A stretch of DNA of 64,000 nt from Tanytarsus gracilentus (lineage: Eukaryota > Arthropoda > Insecta > Diptera > Chironomidae), in contig JAXRKN010000044.1 of NCBI GenBank assembly GCA_038502055.1, positions 8,998,501 to 9,062,500 on the forward strand, in the 5' to 3' direction. The position numbers and the translations under genes are program-made. Shown one piece after another: positions 38,801 through 51,000 of the stretch. The notes beneath the pieces were generated by a model. That model was not told the origin of the DNA, made no database searches, and worked only from the letters and a program-made list of their open reading frames with translations. Position 1 is the first letter of the stretch. Every line of letters starts with the position of its first letter.

Positions 38801-41800
38801 TTGGCAGGAGAAAAATACGCAATTAATGGAAAATCCCTGGAATTGAGTGGAGAGAGGGAGAAGAGAAATTTTAATGGGTGGCTTCACTCAAATGAAGCGA
38901 TTTCACTTTCTTATCTTCCTCGTGAAATGATTTTTTCTCTCACTAAGATGGAAAAGTAATGAAAAAATCTCCGAGGCATGCTGATTATGGATTCAATTGA
39001 AGGGAAATGAGAGTGGATGAAGAAGAAATTTATTTTTAGCCTACGGCTACCATAACAGAGGTTATCCAACGAGATGACACTCTTAAGAGATATTTTATGC
39101 GGAGGGGGATGAATCATTTACCTGCGTAATATGGTTTTTTCTTCTTCTAGTGCTGCATCGCTCTATGGGGAGGTTAACATTGTGACGTGGGTTGATGGAC
39201 ATTGTTGATTATGTAAGGATGGTATGGCAGGATGAAATAGCTTTATTTATGAAAATAGTTTGAATGACCAAAATTGCTCAATTTTCTAAATATAAATTTT
39301 ATTCTGAACTTAAACAAATTCTCTTTCATAATTCATTTTCAGCTTCAATAATTTATACAGAATAAATTTTCTCATCCTCAAATAACAGTCGTCATATGGT
39401 TGTCATAACTCTCTTGAGAATAATTTTATTTGCAATTAGATTTAAATTGTGAAAATTATTATCGAATAGACAAAACTAAATGAGAATCGTGTACTGATGT
39501 TGAAAACATAATTTTTAATCCTCCAACACATGCCTTGAATAATTGAGTGCGTGTACAAATTATTTATTGATATACATTAAGTTTTTTCCTGGAATTAATG
39601 AAAAGTTTGGTTGGCATCAGCGTAGAGGAAAATTTTCCATGAGAATGTTTTAAAATTATTTATTTAAGAAGCTCGTGTTGAATTTTTATGATGGAACTTT
39701 TTGGTGTTTTGCTTAAAAGTTTAAAGGTTTTTTAAAAATTATCAAAAGCAGCATGAATTTTCTAAGATAAAAATTGTTTCAAAATTATCAACAATTTTAG
39801 AAATAAATTTCTTACGTAGTTAATTTTAAATTCCCAAAAAATCATCATAAATTTTTCCTGATAAGGATCAAAAAATTTTTTCTCTCTCATCATTGAAAAT
39901 GACAAAATTGAGGTTAAGTGTGGGTGTCTTTCAATTATTTTTGATAGATCGCTCTATTCAAGGCTCAATTAAAAGCTTCCAATTTATCTAAAAATATCGT
40001 CTCGACTAATTAGCTTGTTATTAACAAAATTATTTGGTTCAAAAGAAATAAAAGCATTTAATTGCGTCTCAACGACTTTATTTTTGCCAAATTTGATTTT
40101 CCTCTAAAAATAAACGCTTTGCAACACGTCATTTGGTAATTGAATTATCTTCTTCCGAAAATATATAAAGCAGCAAAAAAACTTGACAGCTTTTTTGTCA
40201 TGAAAAATTCATTAGCTCTAAACTCTCTCTCGCATTTCATTGAAGCTAACAATAAAATGACATCTTTATCTCAATCGCAATTGCCGTGTATATAATGAAA
40301 TATTTCACGCAACATTGAAGCGAGTAAATGAAAACCGCGAGAGGAAAAAATGAAAAAATTGGTGCAATAAAAATGTATAAAATTGTGTGTCATCAACAGG
40401 TGAGAGCCGAAACCATTAGTACGATGCGTGTAATTGGAAAATTTATCGGCTTTGTGGCATCACGCTCTTATTCTTATGACGGCTATCGGAATTCATTGGT
40501 GGACGAGAAGCAGATTAGCATCAGAAATTTGGTAAATTTCGAAATGTTTTGTTGAAGTTTTCAGCATCAAAAACTCGCAGACCCATAAATTAAGCAAAAC
40601 ATGCTTTTTGTCATTCCAGATTCATCCCGATTTCGATGTGCGAAATATTGTGATGCGTGCAATAGACGGTCGCAAGCTGCTGGTGACAATTCCATGGCTC
40701 GTTGAATATCTTGCCATGCTCGACTTCATCACCATCCGCTTGGACTATTATCGTGAGCTCTTCCGTATGCTCTACACAATTTATCTCCGGGTGAATGTAG
40801 TTGATGGACACAATGGTCTTTGTGTTATGCCACAATCTAAATTTATTATCCGAACATGTCTCGGATGGCTTTTCGAACATCCTGCAATACCTGAAGATTA
40901 TTACACTTTCAACATGAGAACGAGTGCCTTTGTTGACGATGAGAATGAAGATGAGGACACGAAGATGAATTGTGATGGCAATGATGCGGAATTGAATTCT
41001 CATTTGGAGACTCTCATACATTCGGCATGTCCCTTCTTGGCTGACTTTCGTGTCGCCATGATGCCCCAACGTATCACCAAAGCTGTGTCACGAACCGGTC
41101 GATATCGTCACATCACGACTAAGATTCAAGACAAATCACCGGCTGCTGCTATTGAGACGAAACAGGTACGATGTGACTTTTATCATTTTCTTTTTGCTCT
41201 CGAGAGAGGAATTTAACTTTTGAAAAGATTTGCGAGGAATTTTAAATTTGTGAGAATTTTGAGATCTAACAAAAAAATTTAGCTCAAATTTCTCTATCTA
41301 GAAATTTAAATTTGAAATGACCGTTAAAATTAAAAAACCGATAGAATATAGAGAAATTTTCTAAATAACCTTTAAAATTCTATCTGTCACTCTGCCATCT
41401 AAAAATAAACCTCTCGATACCCTTAGTGACAAAAAAAACTTTTTCACTTCAATTCATTTCGAACCTCTCTCATTTTCTCACTGCTCTCAGGACAACCACG
41501 AGCGACTCATTGAGGCATTTCTAGCATCTCAAAGTCTATCGATGCGAAAAATTGTTGATTTCACCATCGATCGAGTCACATCGGCTGTCATTAAGGATTT
41601 TCAAGTGAGACATTTGTTGACCATACGAAAGGAGGCGAGAAGTGTCATCGAGGAGTCGTTGACATCGTGTAATGATAATAATGTCGACATGTTCAAGAGG
41701 AAAATGCGAGAAATTTTTCATCTTCACTTGGAGCGACTTCATAAGCAATGGGATGATGACGTGCTGATAAATTGTCGGAAGCGTGTTGAAGGCACATTCG

Positions 41801-44112
41801 AATCCCTCCTGCCGATCGAGACATTAAACGACGTCAAGAAGACACTGATAAATATTGCATGCGAAAAGACGCTCGTAAAGCTTCAATATTGGCGCGCGAC
41901 AAACATTTCCATAGAGATTTTCTCCAAGGGTGAGTTAACTTTCAAGTTTTAATTTCCTAATAAAAATTTCAGTTAATTCTAATTTTTGAATTTTCAAAAT
42001 ACGTTAAAAAATTGTCATTTCATCTCTCTAAATTTTACAGACATTCACACTGACGCGATGAAATTGATGGAAAACCATCAACAGCAGCAACAAAGTAACA
42101 AGCGAACATCTCAAAATATGATTATTGATTTGTCAACGGAGCATCAGCCGTCGGAATATTTTCAAGCACTTCAATCTCTTTTACAGCGCGCGAGCAATAA
42201 TCGGAGTCGTCATGCTGCGAGTGAAATGTGTAATCGCGATGAAATTATTAAATTATTCGATGCGACGATGGATGTCTTGAATAAACAAATACTTCCGTCC
42301 AATGCATATCGAAACACTGCATTTTATCTTCTCCAACTGATGCTGTTAATAAGTGAGTGAACTCTTATGTTTGTTCCCTTTCTTTCAATAATTGTCAGAA
42401 ACTATAAAGAATGAAGTGAACATGTGCGCAAATATTTATAAATAAATTCTAGGTCTTTCAAGTTGAAACTTTTAATTAAAATTAAATTTTTATAAAGTTC
42501 AAATTAAAAATAATTGAAATTAAAATATTTTCAAGTGAGTTTATTTTTTTATAAAAATTTTAAATTAATTTAAAAGAATTCAATTTAATTTTTTATTGCT
42601 TTATAAAGAGAGAAAACTTCTATTATGAGCATTATATGAAAATTTCCATCAAGACTTACGCGGAAAAATGAAAACTCAATTTAAAGGTAGAAAGAGAAAA
42701 AATTTATTTAGAAAACTTTTTAATAGAGAAGCGATTGCAATTTCATAAATTGGCTTGCAAGGGACGAAAATTTGTTAAAAAATTATTTCAAATAGTTTCA
42801 AATAAATTGTTTAAAAAAAGGAATAGTTTAAATATTTTTCTTAAAATTGATAAATTAAAGTTTGCAATCCTCGCAAAAAAATCTTTTCTTCTTCAAATAA
42901 TATTTTTTTATGTCAGAACTTCACTTCCCAATGACTTCAATAAGTTTTATAAATAAATTTATTTTTTCTCTCGCATCGATTCAATGACTCTGTGCTCCAT
43001 GGAGCTCCATTCATTAATTGAATTCAAATGATGTTTAAAAAAGGACGCGCATTAAAGAGAGAGAGAGAAAAAAAAATAATCCTTCATATTTTCTCCTCCA
43101 ATTCAATTTCCATCATCTTTTTTCTTCTTGTTCCAGTCACAAATCGCCCTGAGCTCATAACAAAGGAGATCCTTGCGAAGCTTTTTATGATTTGGCATCA
43201 TGAGAAGCTTTTGCCATTTACAGCAACAAAAAAATCAGACAAAGAAGATGACGACGATGAAATCTCACAGCAATCGCATAATAATCGATTGAGAATGAGC
43301 AATTTCATATTCAACAATGTCATCAGTTCGAGATTTATGGTGATGCTGTTGGGACGAGATGAGAAGAGCTTTGAAGTTTATGCTGACTTTTTGGTCGAGT
43401 TGATAAAGGAGAATTTCATTACGATGGAGCTTGTTAATGAACTGAGTGTCGGACTCTATAAACACGAGTGGAATAAGGTATGTATTGTTTGTTCAGTGTG
43501 AATGTGTTTGCTTTTGGTAGATGCATAATTTGAGTGGATAATTTAAAATTTATCAAAACCCATATGTGGGTGATGATGCGCAATTAATTAGGAAGTCAAG
43601 GGATTTTTTTATTTAAATTTTAAAATAAGATTTAAATTTTAAACTTACGTTATGTTACGAAAATTTTATTAATTTTCAAGGTAAATTGTAACGTATTCTT
43701 AAAAATTGAAAAATCTTTTTTTTGCTTTTGTTCTTTTTATTTTCCTAACTGACAAATTTTCCTATTTTCTTACTAGGTAAATTTAAACTTTTTTGTTCTG
43801 TTAATCGAATTTTGAATTTAGAGCATAAGAAAAAATGTCCTTGCAGAAGATTTTGAGATTGAAATTTAAACCCTAAACCATCCACATGAACACTCAACTC
43901 TCTATTGTTGCCGTTTAATTTATTTCCCATGAACATTTTCACTATCATTCTATCTCTATGGCATTTTATTTGTCCTTTAGGTTACACTCGATAAAATCGC
44001 TTTTCTCATTCACCGAGTTAAGAGCTTTTTGCCATCATCGCAGGAAAATGCAGATTCGCATCTATTTATGGAGCTTGTTGCTGATTTAGCGAGAGAAATG
44101 GAACATCTATGA
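32830..44112 (+). CDS. dlt: Codanin-1 homologue (discs lost), 5' end incomplete
   Basis: Ten exons are supported by splice sites and continuous phase: 32830-33557, 33861-34869, 37408-37564, 37727-38035, 40400-40531, 40620-41165, 41491-41929, 42041-42352, 43137-43477 and 43981-44112 (TGA). They encode about 1,360 residues; human Codanin-1 has about 1,227. Family landmarks appear in the human order: a Ser/Asn-rich N-terminus; a DFPSLG segment; the basic motif KKRVMPITV; EREMLRERR; the strongly conserved ETDNR..NF..DR..F.FKKQRD..Y..LR block at the end of exon 2; W..DP.WDF.K.LG..IR in exon 3; and PG.QAFFRDFI in exon 4. Then come GKF.GFVA in exon 5 and TIPWLVEYLAMLD in exon 6. Codanin-1 binds the histone chaperone ASF1 and restrains it in the cytoplasm; human CDAN1 defects cause congenital dyserythropoietic anaemia type I. 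The frame stays open upstream of the only GTG (32864) with no ATG, so an upstream exon with the true start is missing from the model. The largest introns are 34870-37407 and 38036-40399 and hold nothing coding. AATAAA occurs 9 nt after the stop and again at 44292 and 44512. Confidence 0.93.
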
Positions 44113-45043
44113 GGGCGGAATAATAAAAGTGCTTTTGTGTGCATCTGATGGAGATCGTTATAAAGCGAACAGAGGTTAAAGAGTAAAAACTATCCAATGA
44201 GAGGAAATTTGATAAATTTTAAATAACTTTTATTTAATTTTTCCAATTTATAATTTTTTACCGTTAATTTTTCACAAAACAAAAATTAAACAATAAATTT
44301 TTACAAATGACTCTAAATTCACCTGTAAACCCTCCCTTTTAACAAGAATATGCACATTAAAATTACTTTTGACCATTTCAAAAATGTCGAGAATAATTTA
44401 AGAGAATTTCTACATAAATAAATTTTTTATTATCTCAATTGCGAACTTTTTCCTTTCGTTTTATATTTTGAGAGTAATTTTTCAATTTTCTAAGATTCTT
44501 TTCCAGGATACAATAAAATAAAGATAAGAAAGTATAAAATAAATAAATTAAATTTTCCTCTCGCACTCTCGAAATATTTTTTATCTAATAAAAAAATGAG
44601 CGGCACATAAAATGCTTTTTTAGGCGAGGAAATGATTTAGAGGAAAACTCATCATGGAAAATGCGAATTAATTTATTCACGAGAAAAATGTGAAATTTTT
44701 CCTCCTCTCGCTCGTCACAAATTCACTTTCTTTCCCTTTTTTATATTTCGCCGCAAATAATGGCAGTTCCAAGAATTGTGTGCGAGGAGGAAAAGAAAAT
44801 GGAAAATTATGCTTGGCAGTGTGGTAAAAAGTTCACGTGCAATTGAAATTCTATTTACAGACACGCGTTCATAAAATTCAACAACATTCGGATGGTGAGC
44901 GAGGGATGGACACTAAAACTATTTTTAAATTTTTATAAAAATCAATTTTCACTGAAGTTTAAATTGATTTTTATTGAAAAAGCTTCCACTCCTCGATAAA
45001 GTCCTTCGTCCATCTGCTTCAACTCACACTCCCACTTAAGCGC
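44113..45043. other. Convergent intergenic spacer with poly(A) signals
   Basis: This is the space between the stops of two convergent genes. On the plus strand AATAAA occurs at 44122-44127, 44292-44297 and 44512-44517, serving the Codanin gene. On the minus strand AATAAA at 44970-44975 lies about 70 nt past the stop of the secreted-protein gene. No other feature is seen. Confidence 0.7.
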
Positions 45044-48000
45044 TTAATCTAAATCAACATTCGAGAGATCTCTCGTGATGGAATCAATTTTGTCTTTGCT
45101 TCGATGCGGTTGCTGTGAGCGATTCTCTCTTAGAATAGCCACGACGACTGGAGGCAAGTGGTGACTAAATGACTCGCTTATTTTTGCTGTTGCCACATCG
45201 ACTACGGGCGAAGATGATGACTCACCGCTCTCAATCGATACCGAGTTACTTTCGTAGTCAATCTCATTTTCTGTGCCCGATTTTTGGTAGAGCCTTTGGA
45301 GCTGTTGCAGGGCTGAGGATGAGATTGCGGGCAATTTTATGACTTTTGGTGCTCTCGTTGTTGTTGTTGAGGGCTGGAAGCTGTTGGTGAGTTGAGTAAA
45401 CCAATTTGAGAGCCATGACGGTCCTTTTGTGGTTGAATCTTGTTGCTTTATCTACAATAGTTAGAAGAGAGATATTAAAGACGAGAAAATGTATTTTTGT
45501 GTGTGCTTTTGGGGTTGTGGGAATTTCCCAGGTAGAAAAATTTTGAGAAAAAAATTATTTTAGGATTTAAAAAATTTCTGTTTTTAAAACTGATTTTTCT
45601 TAACAGAATTTATCTCAAAATTCTTCCACAAATCCTCAACAAACATAAACGGATGAAAGTCAATTAAAATGAATGTTCGCACTGTCACCTTATCCTTCCG
45701 CACAGCTCGCTCAATTTGAAATTCATCGGCAGGCCTTATGTTACGTTTTTTGCTCTGCGATGCCGTGCCAATGGGTTGAGTCTCCTTTTGCGGTCCGATC
45801 TCGAATTGCACCTGAAAATCGGCATGATCGCCGAAGCGATAACCAAATCCAATTCTCGAATCCGTTCCTGAGAAAGAAAATTATTTTAATTGTGTTTGTC
45901 AAAAATTCATGTGTGTCACACACAAAATTTTGTGGAGGAGAAGACCCGCGTAAATATTTGAGGAAAATTAGACAAGGTGCGAAGCAAGAATTTCATGTCA
46001 TGTTGTTATTTTTGGTGCTGCTATGTCAATTTAACCCACACACGCCATGCACTCACTCCAACCTTTTAATCATCACCTTTCATTTATATATATTTTTTAT
46101 GCTTCACATGTATTATACATAAATGGATGTCGAGTAAGTGAGAGAGTGAAAAGTAAACAACAAGGCACACAAAAAAAATTCCTCATGTTAAGCTATGAAA
46201 GGTTCGAGAGGTAGATAGAAGAAGATATTTTGATAATAAAATTGTGCTTCTTCATTTTCGACATTAAAAATTACCAGCAAGCATGAGAAAATTACAGAGA
46301 AGCTTGAAAATCGATAAAATATTATTCGTAGATTTAAGTGGAACACTTTGGAAAATGAAACATTTTTTGATTTTTGAAAATTAAACCTGAACATTTTTGA
46401 AAATGAAACATTCATTTTAAAGCTCAATAATATTTTATGAAAAAGAAATTCGAAAACTCCTCAATATGTTTAACTCAATAAAATCGATTTTCCTTCCTTA
46501 AAGACACTCAAGAGACACACCATTAATCAATGTAGGTTTTAACTATATCTCAGACTTCACTGTACATTTCATGCCCATGTCATGAAGCACTCAGCACATA
46601 TCCATTATTAGTTCAGGTCAATGTTCGAGCAATAGGCAGGTAATGTGATATAATTAACGAGAAGTTATCAATCAAAAAAAAAAGTATAGAAACATATTTT
46701 TTCGAGCGAGAGTGTTTATTTGAAAATGAAAATGCTCGAGTTGAAGCAAGAGAGGTGTGAAAAATGAATGAAGAGAGTGCTTATTATGGACATGAATGTG
46801 CATGGAAAATTATTTCAGGGAAATATAAATTTTTATTTAAAATTAAATTTCTTCCTGATATATGTCAAAAATTTTAAAAATTTGTAAACTTTATTATTTT
46901 TAAATTATTCAATTTCACTCAAAAATTCGACCTTCAAATTAAAAAAAAAAAACATTAAACCACTTGAGAAAGAATTTAAAAGCATCAGGTGTGCGTGTTT
47001 CACCTCAAATCTCCCTCATCAATTTTTAATGATATCTCCCTCTAGATTGTGGTGTCCATTGGAGAGAGTAACTTATGGTAAGGACTTTGAAATGGACATT
47101 GCACATGATGCGATTGTAACTGATGGTTATTTCTTATTACCTTTCTTGATTGGCGGAATGTTACTGTAGACGAGTGATAGCAGAGACGGAATTTCCTGTG
47201 GAACAATGAAACATTCAGTCACTGAAATGAAACAGAGAAAAAAAACAGCTTGTAATTAATGATTTTCGCCCACATGGAAAAACAAAATAATTTTTCTTCC
47301 TTTTCTTTTCTCGCTCGCCATCTAGTCAAGTTTCGAAATAGGGCACGGACATAGGAGTTTGGATGGAGAGAGAAAAGTAATGAAATTATTCATGCCATAA
47401 CGCTTCGTGAATAAATCAGAGCACATATAAACGGAGCCACAAGTGTTTCCAACTGTTCTTCTTCAACTTCCACCTTAAACTTCTTCTTTGTTCTCATTTT
47501 TTTGGACAATATACCTAGCTTGTTGCTTAGATAGAGCAATAACACATTGCCATGTTCATGAAAGAAAAGTTTATGAGTGCAAGAAAGTTAAATGGAGATA
47601 TTCTGCTTTTTATTTCACAGAAGTTGCAAAATATATATTTTATAGTTGCATAATTTACAAACAAGACTTGCTTTAATCCACCCTTAAAAGTTTGCATCCC
47701 TTATTTATCTTCTTACTCTCATAATTCATCAGCACAAAAAAACTTTTGCTAAATTTATTTTTTCATTTTTCTGCGCCATTCACGAATTTTTTTCTGCGTG
47801 CGTTGTCGATTGCGTGATGAAATATTGCTGATGTGAGTTCATATCGCGAGATACTCTGTTGGCTTCATTCATGATATTTTTTAGGGACTGGCGGTAAACA
47901 TCATAAATTTATTAGGAAGTGTTGTGGAATGTCAAAAATAAAATAATTTGGGTGTTTTTAGTTTGAGCGAGAGAGAGATGCGAGCTTAAAGCGGTGATTT

Positions 48001-51000
48001 TAGAGTTTTGTTGAAATTGAAATAAAAGTTAAAATAATTAAAAATTTGAAATGTTTTTAGAAAAAAAAATTAAAAAATTGGAATTTATATTGACTATTCC
48101 AAATTTTTATTTTAAGGACTCGAACCTTTATCAGATTTATTTTTCAAATAAATTTTTTATTCAACACATTTTAATTCAATAAAAAATTTATTTTATTCAA
48201 AAATTGCACTTAAAAATTACCAATTCAATTAAAACACTCAATTAATTTTCCTATTTTTATAGCATAACAACAGCATTATTAAAGTCAAAAGCAGCCAGCA
48301 AAAATTTTATATATAAAATTGTTCGTAATTAATTTTTACCCTCAATTCACTCTGGCTTGCGTACCTGAAAACCAGAAATTAACCATTTCATTTAACTACA
48401 CACAGCAGCGATAAATAAAGCATGAAAAATTTTAATATTCCAAAATGCTGCCTCGAGTTCACAATAAAGCGAAGCTCATACACAAAAAAAGCTGTTGCTG
48501 TTCTGTTAAACTTTGAGCTTTTTTTTCTTCTCCCTCACTGCGGATCTGGAGGTAGAAATATCTTTTGAAGCAATGACCTTGAACTTTTTTTGCTCTCATA
48601 TTCTTTGGAGATATACTTTGAGGGTACGCTTACAAGTTTCTGTTTACAGCTTTAAAGGAGAGCAAAAAAGTTTTAATGGCGGAAAATTAAATAAATTTCT
48701 CATGCTAAAATCCTTTGGAGATTTTAAGCTTCTTTCGAGTTCATAAAACTTTAGTAACTTATTGTGAGATCAAGAAGAGTTTCCTTTTTTTCGTTTTCTA
48801 TGAGTTTTAACCATTTAAAATGAGTCAAAATGACCAGTGACTAAATTAAAGTAAAAACACTTTTTAAATATTTTAACTTCATTTTAAATCCCAAGCACAT
48901 TTTATGAATTATAAATTTTAATTAACTTTCCACTCATCAACTTTATGTCTAACTGCTTTATGATCTTTTTCACGGAAGCTGAAATATTTCCTCGAAGCAT
49001 TTTACCAAGTCCATGATTAAATTTTTCCTCCTTTACTCTTCAACATGCTTTCAAAAAAAAATTCATTTCATATTTAAATCTTTTCCGCTCTATCTAGCTT
49101 TTCATCCATCTCCCAACATGAAAGCTAACGAACATCGAGCGGAGGAGGGGTTGGAAAAGCACAACAAGCTTAATGAAGCTTGAGGGAGAAAAATTGACAT
49201 CAAAATGTTTTAATTTGCATTTTTGCATCAGACGGAAAAAAAGGGAAAGAAAGAAATTATTTATTCATTCAAACAATGAGAGCGACTGACTTGATGTGTG
49301 ATTGGAGATGTGAATGGACAACATGTGAGTCGAGGATGAAAGACTTTTGTCGTGAAAATTTTTAAGAACTTTTAAAATTTGAATTTTACTAATTTAAAAG
49401 ACTAAAAATTATTTCAAAAAAAAATTCATCCCTTGAAGCTCACTCATTAAAATGCAAATGTCGCCTCGCAATTTTAATTCAAATCTCTTTCATCGCCACG
49501 AATAAAAAGAGCACCGTCGACTTTAATTCATTTATATTTGAAAATCATGTTTCTTTTTGTATATGCTCATAAGCGAGTGAGAGTTATGAGGGTGATTGCA
49601 TGTTGGGCGACAAAATGTATACAACAGAGAGACACAAAAAGCGAAGAGAGTTAAATTAGTTTTGAATTAATGGATTTTTCGTCTTATTACAGCGCCCTGG
49701 AGATTTTTTAGCATTTTTTTCTGCTCGTTTTTTGACCTTTTTTCTTCTTCATTTTTCGCACTTAGTGAAAATGTTGCTTAATTCACTTGCGGGATTTTTT
49801 CGCCTTGACTTTATTGCGAGTCAGCATGAGAAATTTTAAATTACGATTATCAGTTTCGGAGTGGGTGTAATTATGGAAGGAAAGATTTAAGGATAAAATT
49901 AATGAAATTTTGAAGCTCCCGAGGGAAATGAAATGTTTACGATAATTTATGAATTATTCAGTGAGAAATTTTTAAAGCTTTTCTCAAGGTGACCTTAAAA
50001 AGCTTAGCAAATATTGAAAAAATTATCTTCAACACTTCAAAGAAATTTCTCAGTTTTTTTCTCTCGCAAAAAAATCAATTTTTAAGCTGAAAAAATTCAA
50101 TCGAAAAATGATCAAAAAGTTCCAAATCTCTTCGATGAAATTCCTCAATTTATGGAAACATCTCGAAGTTGTTTAGTAAACAACGGATAAAAGTCCTTCC
50201 CACACACTTTCACATCGCCTCTCATCGTAAAACCTTTTTATGGAATAAAATAATTACGTCGCAATTTAAAAAAAAAAAACTTTTGGTCCTTCCGAGAATT
50301 CTTTTGAGGTTGCAACCTCAATCCGTCTCACTCTTCAAATCGCAATAGAACAGCTTCAATAGAGAATAATGAAAGTATGAACAATAACGAGCATCGCATC
50401 GTTGAAATGAAACCTGTGCGAGATCATGGAGAGATTCGAGATTGAGTAATTGCATTTGATGTTGCTTTATATTCTCGGAGAGTGCTTGAAGTAAAAACAT
50501 TTTCAAAAACAAAAGAAAAAGAGGAAAAATGTAAATATGCAAGGTGAATTCTAAATTGGATGTTTCTGTTCTCATTCTTTGCATAAAACTTTATGTTTGC
50601 TTTACATATGAGATTGAGTTGACTGGTAGGAACTCTTGATGTAGAAGAGAAAAAAAATCTTTAAAAATTCATTCAATTTATGGATTTTTAATTGAAACGA
50701 GTTGGGATGTTACAAATTTGTCACTAAAACTCGCCGAGTGAGAATCATAAAGAATTTAAGTCCATGAAAATTTTAACTAAACCATCATAAAGTGGAGAAA
50801 GACACGAGAGCTTTTAAAGTTCTTCTTTGATAAAAATTTAAAAATTTAAAATCCGTTACAAAAATTTCAACCAAATTTGATCATATCCAAGCCATTTTTT
50901 AGTGTCTTTCTCCATTTCAACCCTTTTATGAATTCTCCAACTCCATTTAGCAACATTCCGACTTAATTACCTTTCAAAAATAACTCAACTAACAAAAGAA

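Noticed and set aside
40611..41069. 152-codon minus-strand open frame opposite Codanin exon 6
   Set aside because: It is antisense to a strongly conserved coding exon; its openness follows from the codon use of the true frame.
45673..46122. 149-codon plus-strand open frame opposite the secreted-protein exon
   Set aside because: The first half is antisense to the well-supported exon at 45867-45605 and the second half is intronic with T-rich composition.
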